DNA of 64,000 bases, from contig CAIKXA010000020.1 of the NCBI GenBank assembly GCA_903831295.1, positions 26,287 to 90,286 on the forward strand, in the 5' to 3' direction. Origin of the DNA: an uncultured bacterium. GTDB lineage: Bacteria; Planctomycetota; Phycisphaerae; Phycisphaerales; SM1A02. The notes below the pieces were generated by a model. It had not been told where the DNA came from and made no database searches. It worked only from the letters and a program-made list of their open reading frames with translations. Made by a program: the position numbers and the translations under genes. Shown here one piece after another: positions 50,827 through 59,572 of the stretch (its first letter is position 1; each line of letters starts with the position of its first letter).

Positions 50827-52573
50827 CGTGCACCTCTTCTGGCGTTGTCATGCCGGCCAACACTTTTTGCATACCGTCGTCCCAAAGCGATTCAAATCCC
50901 TGCTCGCGCAAAAGATTGCGGATAAGAGCGGGATCACAAGTGCCGCACAACAAGTCGTTCATTTTTTCATCTGGCACCATGAGCTCATACAAACCAAGTC
51001 GACCTTTCAAACCAGTTTCGCGGCACTTGCGGCAACCCGTGCCCCTCTTGGGCGTGCCTGTTTGATAGGCGTAAATACCCATGGAGGTTTTTTGCGACTC
51101 ATCCAACTCACATGGCGCCGAGCAGTTGGAACAAATGCGGCGCACAAGTCGCTGCGCCAATACGCCCCGCAAACTTGCGGCAATAAGAAAGTTTTCCACG
51201 CCAAGATTGCCCAAGCGAGTGATGGCGCTAGGCGCGTCGTTGGTGTGCAACGTGCTTAGCACAACGTGTCCAGTAAGCGCGGCCTGCACGGCGATTTGCG
51301 CGGTTTCACTATCGCGAATTTCACCAACCATGATCACGTCGGGATCTTGTCGAAGCAAAGATCGCAGCGCGCTGGCGAAAGTGAATCCCGCCTTGGGATT
51401 AATTTGCGCTTGATGCACGCCCTCAATATTTGATTCAACAGGATCCTCAACCGTGCTCACATTGATGCCGGTGCGATCAAAATTATTCAACACGCTGTAA
51501 AGCGTTGTGCTTTTACCAGAACCCGTAGGACCAGTGACCAAGATAATTCCATAAGGTTGTTCAATGACCTTTTGAAACTTATCCAACATGGTGGGGCGGA
51601 AGCCAAGTTTTTCAAGACCCAATTGCGTGCCACTGCTGTCCACAACGCGCATCACTATCTTCTCGCCAAACTTTCCTGGCAGCGTGCTCACGCGCAAATC
51701 AATTGGCCTGCCATTCACGCGCACGCTAATTTCGCCGTCTTGCGGAACGCGGCGCTCGCTGATGTCCATGTGCGCCATGATCTTAATTCGGCTTGAAATG
51801 GCGGCGTTCATGCGCCAAGGTGGCGACATGCGGTTGCTCAGCACGCCGTCAATACGAAAGCGCACGCGCATTTTTCCATCATCAGGTTCAATGTGAATAT
51901 CGCTGGCGCCTTCTTCAACCGCGGAGCAGATTGCAAAGTTGACCAACTTCACCACGGGACCCATGTCATCGCTGTCAGAACCGCCAACCATTTCATCGAT
52001 TTGTTTTTCTTGCAACGTATATGCGCCACCCTGCGTGTCATCCAACATTTCATTCACAATTTCCTGCGCTTTTTCCTGCACGGCGCCTTCGTTTCCCACA
52101 TCGGAAAGCATGGCGTCTAAGCGATCCTCCGGGCTTGCGACAAATCGAACCCGCAATCCACATTCGCGCTGGGCGATTTCACGCACGTGGTCGTTCTGTG
52201 GATCGGCCGTGGCCACAACAAGCGTGTCTTGTTCGCGGCGCAGTGGAACAATGCGATGTTCGCGGCGCATTGCATCGGGTAACAATTTCATAGAGGCGGT
52301 GTCGGCCACCAAATTTGGCTCAGCTACAAATTCAATTTCTAAACTCCGCGCAACAGCCTTCAACATGGTTGCGCTGTCGACCAATTCCATTTGCAACAAC
52401 ACTTCGCCCAGCAATAATCGTTGACTGCTGGCCGATTGACGACGAAGCGCCTCAAGTAGTTGCGCCAAGGTGATCGCGCCATCTTCGATGAGCGCCTGAC
52501 CAACGCGCGGAAGTGACCGCAGTTCGCTGTTCGATGGTGTTGACAAAGGGTGCCCCTGCGGAGATTGGTTCAT
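50810..52573 (-). CDS. gspE: Type II secretion / type IV pilus assembly ATPase GspE (PilB)
   Basis: A 587-residue hexameric ATPase that drives pseudopilus assembly. The N-terminal T2SSE_N domain (about 20-160) carries 'LLGEVLLQMELVDSATM'. The ATPase has Walker A 'VTGPTGSGKSTTLYS' near 350, the Asp box 'VEDPVE', the Walker B/His-box region 'LRSLLRQDPDVIMVGEIRD', and a zinc-type tetracysteine 'RRICSNCSAPCE' with 'GCRKC' further on. The start at ATG 52573 overlaps the stop of the preceding gene by 4 bp (ATGA), so it is preferred to the longer ORF. Overlaps run through the whole arm, implying coupled translation. Confidence 0.95.
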   Translation of the reverse strand: MNQSPQGHPLSTPSNSELRSLPRVGQALIEDGAITLAQLLEALRRQSASSQRLLLGEVLLQMELVDSATMLKAVARSLEIEFVAEPNLVADTASMKLLPDAMRREHRIVPLRREQDTLVVATADPQNDHVREIAQRECGLRVRFVASPEDRLDAMLSDVGNEGAVQEKAQEIVNEMLDDTQGGAYTLQEKQIDEMVGGSDSDDMGPVVKLVNFAICSAVEEGASDIHIEPDDGKMRVRFRIDGVLSNRMSPPWRMNAAISSRIKIMAHMDISERRVPQDGEISVRVNGRPIDLRVSTLPGKFGEKIVMRVVDSSGTQLGLEKLGFRPTMLDKFQKVIEQPYGIILVTGPTGSGKSTTLYSVLNNFDRTGINVSTVEDPVESNIEGVHQAQINPKAGFTFASALRSLLRQDPDVIMVGEIRDSETAQIAVQAALTGHVVLSTLHTNDAPSAITRLGNLGVENFLIAASLRGVLAQRLVRRICSNCSAPCELDESQKTSMGIYAYQTGTPKRGTGCRKCRETGLKGRLGLYELMVPDEKMNDLLCGTCDPALIRNLLREQGFESLWDDGMQKVLAGMTTPEEVHDACRH

Positions 52574-53181
52574 TTCTGTATTCCACTGGCAGCCGGCTTG
52601 GATTGCGCGCTCGCGCCGAAGCACACTTCAATCACGCGGTTGTCGTAATCCACCGTCACGGAACGATCCGCGATGGCGCGCACACTGGCGAATGTTCCAT
52701 CAGGCAACGCAAGGGCGTCGCCGATGCGAACGGTTTGATCACCAAACACCGCCAACTCGCCGCGAATTACGGCCTTCAGCATGAGACCAGGTAACATTCC
52801 AGGCGTTTTTGTTTGAGGGACAGTCGGCGTGAACGAAGTTTTAGCTTGCTCAACTTCTGGAGCTCCAAAGGCCTTGAATGGATCTCGGGTGGGGGAGCGA
52901 TCAAAAGTCATTTCAATCATTTGTGGTGTTGGCTGTGAATCAACGCCAGCGAACGAAACGGTTGTTGAGCGAATATCGCTTGAAGGAATTTGGTTCGTGG
53001 ACATTTGCGTTGACGAATTTACGGCCACGGTCTGCGGAATTTTTTGCGCGGGGCGCGGCGCGAATCTCAGTCCCAATGCAAATACCGCAACGGACAACAC
53101 GCCAGACAGAATCGCAAACTGTCGTGGCTTCACGCCAAGGCGTGCGCTGAGCAAATTCCATTGTTTTACAAACGCGTTCAT
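52570..53181 (-). CDS. PilP/GspC-like component of the secretion system
   Basis: A 203-residue protein with one N-terminal membrane segment ('AILSGVLSVAVFALGLRFA'), a linker and a small beta-rich domain with 'GLMLKAVIRGELAVFGDQTVRIGDAL' (quoted in parts) and 'VTVDYDNRVIEVCFG'. This size and layout match inner-membrane connector proteins PilP and GspC, whose beta-domain contacts the secretin. Position between pilO and gspE supports this. Sequence similarity to either family is not obvious, so the exact name is inferred. ATGA overlaps join it to both neighbours. Confidence 0.65.
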   Translation of the reverse strand: MNAFVKQWNLLSARLGVKPRQFAILSGVLSVAVFALGLRFAPRPAQKIPQTVAVNSSTQMSTNQIPSSDIRSTTVSFAGVDSQPTPQMIEMTFDRSPTRDPFKAFGAPEVEQAKTSFTPTVPQTKTPGMLPGLMLKAVIRGELAVFGDQTVRIGDALALPDGTFASVRAIADRSVTVDYDNRVIEVCFGASAQSKPAASGIQK

Positions 53182-53801
53182 TTAGAGCCACCCTTCGCGT
53201 TTTTTGATTGGTTCCCAGCGGTCGCCGCGTCGCTTGCGCGCTCGCTGAAATATTCATCAAACGAGAACGAAGCGTCGATCACTGAAATATCTTGCGGAGC
53301 CCTTGGGTTACATGCAAATTCAATGGACCTCACAGCGACAAGGGATGGCAAACTTTCGGAGGCTTGAACTGTGCCAAAGAGCGATTCAAATGTGCCCGTC
53401 ATTTGCACATCAACCGTGCGGCGCATTGCCTTGGCGCCTTGAACACCAGGGATATCCACACTCGTCAACTTGCCCGACTTGGATTGGTGCTTGTACACGC
53501 CCTTGTTGTCCGCGGTGCGCGCCAAACTATTCAACAACGCGCCCTTGTCTGGAGTGTTTGGAAGCACTCGGCCGCGCCGATTAAGCTCAATTCGTAATCG
53601 CTCCACATCACGTTGCATTTCCACAAGTCCATCTTGACGAGCCGCCGATTCGTAAGCCACGGCGCGCAATGAGGTGGCTTCTTTTTTCCAAGCGCCAGCG
53701 CGCAAATAGTTTGGAACAATAAACAAGCCCAACAAGCCAAGCGCGATGGCTAGTGGAATCCACGCGGTCAGAACATCAACACCGTTTCGTTGATTATTCA
53801 A
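53178..53801 (-). CDS. pilO: PilO-like (GspM-like) inner-membrane protein
   Basis: A 207-residue protein with a single N-terminal membrane segment ('WIPLAIALGLLGLFIVP'), a coiled coil ('VEMQRDVERLRIELNRR') and a ferredoxin-like periplasmic domain at the C-terminus. This is the layout of PilO/GspM, which dimerises with PilN. A TTG start at 53801 is chosen because AGGAGG lies 6 nt upstream and it overlaps the pilN stop; the supplied ORF is longer by 18 codons. Together with PilM and PilN it forms the alignment subcomplex linking cytoplasm and secretin. Confidence 0.75.
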   Translation of the reverse strand: MNNQRNGVDVLTAWIPLAIALGLLGLFIVPNYLRAGAWKKEATSLRAVAYESAARQDGLVEMQRDVERLRIELNRRGRVLPNTPDKGALLNSLARTADNKGVYKHQSKSGKLTSVDIPGVQGAKAMRRTVDVQMTGTFESLFGTVQASESLPSLVAVRSIEFACNPRAPQDISVIDASFSFDEYFSERASDAATAGNQSKNAKGGSK

Positions 53802-54409
53802 TTCACACCTCCTTGTGCCATGCGCAGGGTCCCTGGTTTGCATACTTGCACGCACAGGGGAACTTGAAATGACACAGTAAATTCTTCCACGCGCTTGCCC
53901 ATGAATTCGCCAGCTTTGCTTTCGGAAATTGTGACGGCTCGAAAAGCCGAAGCACTAGCGAGCTTGTGTTCAAAGTTCGCCAGATCGGTGTTGGTTTGAG
54001 CGACGCCATTCATAACTACAAGCATTTGGCGGGGGGAGTCGGATATTTCAAGGCGCATGCCAATGAGTGAAACGCGCTCAGGCAACATATTGGTCACCGT
54101 GGCCAACACCGATGTCGCGGAAATGGTTGGCAAAAGTCCATCGCTTACGCGCAGGGCGCGCGATAAATTTGATTGTTCATGTGCCAGGGTGTTCATCACC
54201 TCATCCACGCCAGGCGCGTTGGCAACCAACATGGCTCCAACCGTTCGCTCGGAATCGGCAATGCGCGCGCTATTCCAACTATGCGCGCTCACACCAACAC
54301 TAAAGAGCAACAATAAAATTCCCAACAGCGCGATGCGTCGCTTTGAGCGTTGCGCATGCACAACGCGGCGAGTTTCGTTTGGTAGAAAATCTAAAATTGG
54401 AAGAATCAT
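53798..54409 (-). CDS. pilN: PilN-like (GspL C-terminal-like) inner-membrane protein
   Basis: A 203-residue bitopic protein with the PilN-type N-terminus 'LPILDFLPNETRR', which in other systems docks in PilM, followed by one membrane segment ('IALLGILLLLFSVGVSA') and a periplasmic domain. The region 'RVSLIGMRLEISD' to 'NGVAQTNTDLANFEHKL' matches the pilN ferredoxin-like fold. The ATG at 54409 has AGAGGG upstream and overlaps the pilM stop by 4 bp (ATGA). The supplied ORF adds 21 codons inside pilM. Confidence 0.8.
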   Translation of the reverse strand: MILPILDFLPNETRRVVHAQRSKRRIALLGILLLLFSVGVSAHSWNSARIADSERTVGAMLVANAPGVDEVMNTLAHEQSNLSRALRVSDGLLPTISATSVLATVTNMLPERVSLIGMRLEISDSPRQMLVVMNGVAQTNTDLANFEHKLASASAFRAVTISESKAGEFMGKRVEEFTVSFQVPLCVQVCKPGTLRMAQGGVN

Positions 54410-55419
54410 GCTGCCCTCTTGGTTGAAGTGGATTGAACATCCAAACTCGCAGCGCCAAGGGCAGCAGCCCATGTGTCACTTTTAAGTTCTTCATTGCCGG
54501 TGCTCCAACCAGTGCTGCCAACAGATGCGCTTTCCATGCCACACACGCCCTTGAGCGTGCTCAGCAATTCAACGTCGGTTGACACTCCGCCAGAAACCAC
54601 AAGGCGCGAGGGCCAACTTGATTCACCACATGCTTGACGCATGCATCGCAATGTTTCCTCAGCCAAAGAACTCCAACGCCAAGCGCCGCCAAAATCAATC
54701 GGATCCAACGCAATTGAATCTGTTTGGCTGTTGTCATTGCTCGCAGTTTCTTGCTCACGCGCTACTGAAGACCAATCACCTTGCATGGCGCGGACAAATT
54801 GAATTTGGCCATCTTTGATCAAAAGCAGAACAGCTTGTTTCGCTTCGACGTGCATGAACGCAACCAAGCCACTGTTCAAGCCTTCATACTTTTGCTCCGC
54901 CGCACGAAGAGCGGCGCATGCCGCGTTTTCAATACTGCAAGGAGAAAGCCCGGCGTTCATGACCGCTTGTGTCGCGTTTCGGATCACTGACACCGGAGCC
55001 GCCAACAACAACAAGCCGCAACGACCAGCCGTAGCGCAAGGAAGCAGCGCATGTTGAATCATGAAGTCGGCCTCACTCACACCAAAATGGTCGATGGCTT
55101 CGAAGCGCGCGCTGGCGGCCAGTTCTTGTTCATTCATGATCGGAAGCTGCGCCGTATCCATGCGGAATAGATTTGACGCAATCGTGACTCGGCAACGGCA
55201 GCCGTTTAAACCAGCGGCGGAAACCCTGGCGCCAAATTCTTGAAGCGCGGCGTCTTCCATCGATCGGTCAAGTAACACCGGGGGAAGTTCAAACGCAACT
55301 CGTCGTGTCCATGTTCCGTCTGCAGCGCGCTCAATCGCGATGCAACGCAATGCATCCGCCGCAAAATCAACCGCAACCGCCATGGTTTGTTTCGTCAGGA
55401 TGTTTTGAAAGTGTCGCAT
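54406..55419 (-). CDS. pilM: PilM-like (GspL cytoplasmic domain-like) actin-fold protein
   Basis: A 337-residue cytoplasmic actin-like ATPase-fold protein. It starts with 'MAVAVDFAADALRCIAIE' (phosphate-1-like strand), has the central 'NEQELAASARFEAIDHFGV' segment and a C-terminal 'SRLVVSGGVSTDVELLSTL'. This fits PilM, which binds the PilN N-terminus. ATG 55419 is preferred since GAGGAG lies about 7 nt upstream; ATG 55425 is too close to it. It opens a six-gene coupled operon (pilM-pilN-pilO-pilP-like-gspE-gspF) and sits just downstream of the gspG terminator hairpin. Confidence 0.82.
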   Translation of the reverse strand: MRHFQNILTKQTMAVAVDFAADALRCIAIERAADGTWTRRVAFELPPVLLDRSMEDAALQEFGARVSAAGLNGCRCRVTIASNLFRMDTAQLPIMNEQELAASARFEAIDHFGVSEADFMIQHALLPCATAGRCGLLLLAAPVSVIRNATQAVMNAGLSPCSIENAACAALRAAEQKYEGLNSGLVAFMHVEAKQAVLLLIKDGQIQFVRAMQGDWSSVAREQETASNDNSQTDSIALDPIDFGGAWRWSSLAEETLRCMRQACGESSWPSRLVVSGGVSTDVELLSTLKGVCGMESASVGSTGWSTGNEELKSDTWAAALGAASLDVQSTSTKRAA

Positions 55420-55469
55420 GAACATGCTCCTCAATCGTCATAATTCGAACCCGCATTCACTCCGGCGCC

Positions 55470-55512
55470 AAGAAAACAGAGGAACCCCATTTCGGAGTTC
55501 CTCTGTTCTTTT
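55470..55512 (-). terminator. Intrinsic terminator after gspG
   Basis: On the minus strand AACAGAGGAAC and GTTCCTCTGTT form an 11-bp perfect stem, followed by TTTTCTT. It lies between the gspG stop and pilM on the same strand. It should stop most gspG transcripts and let only some read through into the pilM operon, or pilM has its own promoter within the remaining 50 bp. Confidence 0.85.
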
Positions 55513-55558
55513 ATCTCAACACGATGGTCGTTTCCGACCACCCTCCATCACTCCATGA

Positions 55559-55951
55559 TCATGGAGTGGGGATGAATTTGCTTGTTGCCGCGTTCCAAGT
55601 CCAGCCCTTGGTTGCGTCGATTTGATTCGCAAGATCATCAGTGGTGCAATACTTTGCTGTGACAAGCGGGGCCAAGTCGGTGGATGAATACGCCTGAGCG
55701 TCGGTGAGTGTAATTGTTGCTCCACCTGGCTTGAATTGATTCAAACGCGTCACCATGGTGGTGATTTGTGAGGCGCGAGCGGAAGCCGCGCTGGTGTTTG
55801 CGTCACCCAGTGCACCGACAACGCCAGGAATTACCAAGGCGGCCAACACGCCAAGAATTACAACGACAATCAGAATTTCAATCAGGGTAAATCCACGACG
55901 CATAATTCGTTTCGAGCTGTTCTTAATTGTATTTGTGTTCTCAGTCATCAT
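55559..55951 (-). CDS. gspG: Major pseudopilin GspG (type IV pilin-like)
   Basis: A 130-residue pseudopilin. The prepilin peptidase site is 'RRGFTLIEILIVVVILG', with the mature Phe at +1 and Glu at +5. The long N-terminal helix runs to 'LAALVIPGV', followed by a short globular domain with a conserved-looking 'CTTDDLANQ' turn and C-terminal 'WTWNAATSKFIP'. It is the expected main subunit of the pseudopilus. The ATG at 55951 (ATG ATG) has AAAGGA 8 nt upstream and gives a 27-residue leader. It is set apart from the pilM operon by a terminator hairpin, which suits its need for high copy number. Confidence 0.92.
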   Translation of the reverse strand: MMTENTNTIKNSSKRIMRRGFTLIEILIVVVILGVLAALVIPGVVGALGDANTSAASARASQITTMVTRLNQFKPGGATITLTDAQAYSSTDLAPLVTAKYCTTDDLANQIDATKGWTWNAATSKFIPTP

Positions 55952-56001
55952 TGTTAGTGTCCTTTCAAAGAGGTGTTTCAATCCAAATTTCTCCGACGCT
56001 T

Positions 56002-56026
56002 GAACATCAAATCCAATTTGATGTTC
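56002..56026. promoter_or_regulatory. Long perfect inverted repeat between the divergent secretion arms
   Basis: GAACATCAAAT (56002-56012) and ATTTGATGTTC (56016-56026) form a perfect 11-bp dyad with a 3-bp spacer. It is in the 214-bp gap between gspG and the plus-strand pseudopilin genes, 51 bp from the gspG start. Its length and central place suggest an operator read by both arms or a stable leader hairpin on the gspG mRNA. Confidence 0.6.
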
Positions 56027-56037
56027 TGCAAATCATT

Positions 56038-56055
56038 CAGAGAATTTTTTCTCTG
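56038..56055. promoter_or_regulatory. Second hairpin between the divergent secretion arms
   Basis: CAGAGAA-TTTT-TTCTCTG is a 7-bp stem with a 4-base loop, 12 bp from the longer repeat. On the plus strand ATTTTG follows it, so it resembles a weak terminator; it could also be part of a leader of gspG read on the minus strand. Confidence 0.45.
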
Positions 56056-56165
56056 ATTTTGAAACCATCGACCAGTAACTATGGCGACTTCAGTTGGATA
56101 TTTGGAAAAATCACTTATTTAAAACTTCAGGTTGATCTATAGATGATGTATTGGATGGTCGAAGC

Positions 56166-56657
56166 ATGAATACAATGGCTTATTCACGCACATTCAATCA
56201 ATCGCGACCATCCGCGCGCGGCTTCACTTTGATTGAAGCCTTAATTGCGATTGTGATTGTGGCAACGGTGGCCAGCGCCGGGGCGGTAGGTATTGGATTA
56301 TCAGCCGCAACCCAAGAAGAAGCGCGACTAGCGCAACTCGCCACACAAGCGGCACAGCAACAGGTTTCATTTCTAATGGAGAAGCCGTTCGCAAGCATGG
56401 TGGACCATGCGGGCACGGAAGCGCTTGGGCAAATGAAGGCACCACTAGATGCGGGCGCCACTGATCGCAGCAAGGTTTTAACGGGCGAGTGGGCCAAACT
56501 TGGTCGTGTCACCACACTCACCAGCGAGCCAATCACGTTCACGCAGTACAACGGTTTTATGGTTGACGGAATGCGCATAGATGTGCAAGTGTTTGGACCA
56601 GACGGAACTATCTACGCAACCATTCGACGACACCGAACCAATGAGGCGTCATTATGA
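56166..56657 (+). CDS. Pseudopilin, GspI/PilV-like
   Basis: A 163-residue prepilin-like protein with processing site 'ARGFTLIEALIAIVIVATV' (Phe +1, Glu +5). The globular part contains 'EEARLAQLATQAAQQQVSFL'-type helix and 'DVQVFGPDGTIYATI'. It is the first gene of the plus-strand arm, matching a minor pseudopilin that primes assembly. The ATG at 56166 with GGATGG upstream is preferred; the supplied ORF starts five codons earlier at TTG. The stop overlaps the next start by 4 bp. Confidence 0.85.
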   Translation: MNTMAYSRTFNQSRPSARGFTLIEALIAIVIVATVASAGAVGIGLSAATQEEARLAQLATQAAQQQVSFLMEKPFASMVDHAGTEALGQMKAPLDAGATDRSKVLTGEWAKLGRVTTLTSEPITFTQYNGFMVDGMRIDVQVFGPDGTIYATIRRHRTNEASL

Positions 56658-57268
56658 AGCGCCGCGGTTTCACTCTAATTGAAGTTGCGATTGCCTCGTT
56701 GATCACCACCGTGGTCGCCGGCGCGGTGATTGGAACTATTCGCGCGGTCACAGAAAGCACATATGCCTTGGATATTGCAGCGCAAGCAATGGCTCGCGTG
56801 GCCCGCGCCGACGCGCGCATTGCCGATCACGCAAATCGCGCGCGCATGATCTTGCAGCAAAGCACGCTGGAAATTCTTCTATGGCTTCCAACTGAACCAT
56901 TCACTTCGAGCGCAACCAACACCAGTGACTACGACTCTATTCAGGGCAATGAATTGGCGTGGTATGTCATGAACACATCTGCGGGAACACTTTCGCTTGT
57001 GTACACCACCAATCGAAATGATCACACCAAATATTCGCTGAGCACAAACTGGGAAAATTTAAGAACCTCTTTAACTTCGCAGGGCGCGTTGACAACCATT
57101 GCCGTGTTGGAAGGACTGGCTTCTGGTGGGTTTCGTGTGCAAGACAGCGACTCATGCAGTGTGCGCAGATTTTCTTTTGATGGATATTTAAAAGATGACC
57201 TTGGCGGCTTGAATGTGCAGCTCAGCGGACGTGCGCTGAACGGTCAAAACCACCCGGATTGCCCATGA
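56654..57268 (+). CDS. Pseudopilin, GspJ/PilW-like
   Basis: A 204-residue prepilin-like protein that begins almost directly with the cleavage site 'KRRGFTLIEVAIASLITTVV', Phe +1 and Glu +5. The helix continues through 'TIRAVTESTYALDIAAQ', and the globular part is beta-rich with two cysteines near the C-terminus. Very short leader of four residues. It starts within the ATGA overlap of the previous gene and ends in an ATGA overlap with the next, so all pseudopilin genes of this arm are translationally coupled. Confidence 0.85.
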   Translation: MKRRGFTLIEVAIASLITTVVAGAVIGTIRAVTESTYALDIAAQAMARVARADARIADHANRARMILQQSTLEILLWLPTEPFTSSATNTSDYDSIQGNELAWYVMNTSAGTLSLVYTTNRNDHTKYSLSTNWENLRTSLTSQGALTTIAVLEGLASGGFRVQDSDSCSVRRFSFDGYLKDDLGGLNVQLSGRALNGQNHPDCP

Positions 57269-58956
57269 AAAACAACCTAAAGCACAATATCGCATTTCGG
57301 TTGGCGCCTCGCCTTGCGCTTGGGCATGCTCTGCGCCATCAACACAAATATCAACGCAAGGGTGCCGCCATGTTGTTGGCCATCTTTGCATTACTTGTGG
57401 TTGGCACAACAACTCTTGCGTTCACAGCCAGTCGCCAAACTACATTTCTTTCTAGTCGCAACGCGGTGAATTCCATTCGCGTGCGCGAGTTGGCGGACAG
57501 TGGTTTGGATTTAGCCAAGGCTATTTTGCGCAGTGACACAACTTCTTGGCGCACGAATCACTCGGGTGGAAAATTGCTGAACAACTACGCCCTTGACGGT
57601 GGCACCGTCACTGTTTCGCTGATCGATATTCTTAAACGCGAATCTGGCGCGTCTGCCGCCTTGTGTGTTCCAATTTCCACAACCACCGAAGTTGAAATTT
57701 CCGTCACCGCAAATCTAGATGGCGCCACGTGGACTTCTGTTTCCAATATGAGCATTCCGGAAGTAGTGAAGGGTCAGTACGCAATTTTTGCCAACAAATT
57801 ATTGTGGATTTACGGCGTAAACAATCAAATTGGCCGGTGGAATCGTTCGCCCTTGGCAAGCGAGAAGCGTCGAGTGAATATTGGAACACAGGCGGATTTT
57901 GCGTCTGCAAACTTCAGCGGCGTGTGGATTGACAGTGATATTCAATTTGAATCTGAAGTATTGCCAATTGATGCCGCGGATCCACGCACGCTCAAAAGCA
58001 CATGGGTGTACTACCCATACAACGGTGGAACAAATTTATGGAGCAGTTCGTTTCCAATCAACGGACCAGGTCGCGACAAAGTCGCCGCCGTTCGCATGAG
58101 CGCCGATGAATCCATTCGCATGGCGGCGGCGCCAGTGCCAGTTGCAGCCGTGCCAGCGCAGGCGGGAATTTCTGGTGGCAACAACATTACAAGTGGCACG
58201 CGCACGCTAGGACCATTTCGTGTGGGCTCGCCATCGGGATCATTTGGCACCAATCTCACCACAAACAATTGCACGTTGCTATTGACCGCGGGCACATACG
58301 AAATTTATGGAAGCTGGAACGCGCTCAACGCCACCATCCGCATTCAAGGCGCGGTGAAAATTGTGGTGGCGCCAAAATGGTCAATTTTTAACTGGTTTCC
58401 AAGCGGAATTGATTGGACCAACACCACCGTTGAACTGACAGCCGGCGCGGATTTAGAAGTAAACAATGGCTATAAGTTGACCATGAATAGATGTTGGATT
58501 GGTGGTTATTACCAATGTGTGAACGAGCCTGATCCGGTGAAAGCCGTTGGTGATCCGCACATGAAAGCTTGGAAGGGTTTGGCATTCCAACAAACCGCGT
58601 GCGACACAATTACTCCAGATGAACCCCGTTACTTTCAGCCATGGCATGTGCGCATCTATCCAATTAAAAGCACGCTGAGCGCGTTATTTGTGTGGAACTT
58701 GACGGACACATGCTTGGTTGGAAGTTTGTTCTTACCCAATAACACCGTGCGCTTTAATGGCCGCTCTGAAATGTATGGGCGCATTGCCGCCGACAGCGTT
58801 TTTATTGATGGCACGAGTCGTTTTCGATATGACCACGCGCTTGATGACATTGTTGGTTTGACCGAAGGCCGCGCGCCAAACCGCGGCGGTGATCCTCAAG
58901 AAATATTTCCTGTTCGTCCAATTCGTTGGGGCGCTGACAAAGGGACGGGTCCATGA
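57265..58956 (+). CDS. GspK/PilX-like large minor pseudopilin
   Basis: A 563-residue protein with a leader of about 33 residues and a prepilin-like junction 'RKGAAMLLAIFALLVVG'. As in GspK there is no glutamate at +5, and small residues follow the glycine. The mature part is large, with 'VRELADSGLDLAKAILRSD' near the start and a later beta-rich region including 'SALFVWNLTDTCLVGSLFLPNNTVRFNG'-type repeats (quoted in parts). GspK normally has about 330 residues, so this form carries an extra 200 or more. The tip position of GspK makes a novel tip domain possible. ATG 57265 is in the ATGA overlap. Confidence 0.75.
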   Translation: MKNNLKHNIAFRLAPRLALGHALRHQHKYQRKGAAMLLAIFALLVVGTTTLAFTASRQTTFLSSRNAVNSIRVRELADSGLDLAKAILRSDTTSWRTNHSGGKLLNNYALDGGTVTVSLIDILKRESGASAALCVPISTTTEVEISVTANLDGATWTSVSNMSIPEVVKGQYAIFANKLLWIYGVNNQIGRWNRSPLASEKRRVNIGTQADFASANFSGVWIDSDIQFESEVLPIDAADPRTLKSTWVYYPYNGGTNLWSSSFPINGPGRDKVAAVRMSADESIRMAAAPVPVAAVPAQAGISGGNNITSGTRTLGPFRVGSPSGSFGTNLTTNNCTLLLTAGTYEIYGSWNALNATIRIQGAVKIVVAPKWSIFNWFPSGIDWTNTTVELTAGADLEVNNGYKLTMNRCWIGGYYQCVNEPDPVKAVGDPHMKAWKGLAFQQTACDTITPDEPRYFQPWHVRIYPIKSTLSALFVWNLTDTCLVGSLFLPNNTVRFNGRSEMYGRIAADSVFIDGTSRFRYDHALDDIVGLTEGRAPNRGGDPQEIFPVRPIRWGADKGTGP

Positions 58957-59525
58957 ATGAAGCCATGAATCAAGTCAAGAATGAGATCATGAGCACCAAC
59001 CACAACAAGTCCATCAACAATGTAATGGTGTGTCGGCGCGGTCAAACACTTATTGAAATATTGATTGTGGTTGCAATTGTTGCCACACTGGGCGCGCTGA
59101 GTGTGAGTTTGTTGAGCCCGCGTGATGAGGAGAAAATAGAAGGGGCGGTGCGCATGTTTGCCCAAGATGCGGAATGGGCCCGCGGAGCAACGCTGACCAA
59201 TCCAGACGACCCCGCAAGTATTCGTCTCATGCAAGACCAAACGGGCTGGATAGTGGCCCGTAACTCCACTCCAACTGTGGCCATGATTTGCAGCGACGGC
59301 TCTTCCATGCGTCGCGTTCTTGGGCAAGGAATGTCGCAAGCCGCGGAGGGGGTGCGGCTTGTGTCGTCAAATACTTCTCAGACCCAGGTCGAATTTGACC
59401 CATTTGGTGGCGTAAAGACCTCGCCGGCATCAATTGCCATGTTTTTGCCAGATTCCACTAGCAAATGCACAATTACATTCGATTCTGTCACGGGCGCTAT
59501 GAAGTTGAATTGGTCAAATCAATAA
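58953..59525 (+). CDS. Pseudopilin, GspH-like
   Basis: A 190-residue prepilin-like protein. The cleavage site reads 'CRRGQTLIEILIVVAIVATL', with Gln rather than Phe at +1 and Glu at +5 retained. The globular part contains 'FAQDAEWARGATLTNPDDP' and 'VEFDPFGGVKTSPASIAMFL', as in GspH proteins with a late 'F-GG' strand. Starts in an ATGA overlap at 58953. Its stop is 47 bp before the gspD start. The +1 Gln is less usual but tolerated in some pseudopilins. Confidence 0.82.
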   Translation: MNEAMNQVKNEIMSTNHNKSINNVMVCRRGQTLIEILIVVAIVATLGALSVSLLSPRDEEKIEGAVRMFAQDAEWARGATLTNPDDPASIRLMQDQTGWIVARNSTPTVAMICSDGSSMRRVLGQGMSQAAEGVRLVSSNTSQTQVEFDPFGGVKTSPASIAMFLPDSTSKCTITFDSVTGAMKLNWSNQ

Positions 59526-59572
59526 AACTTGGGCGCAAGTCACTGGCAAATTGGGTCGAACTAGGGAGGGCA

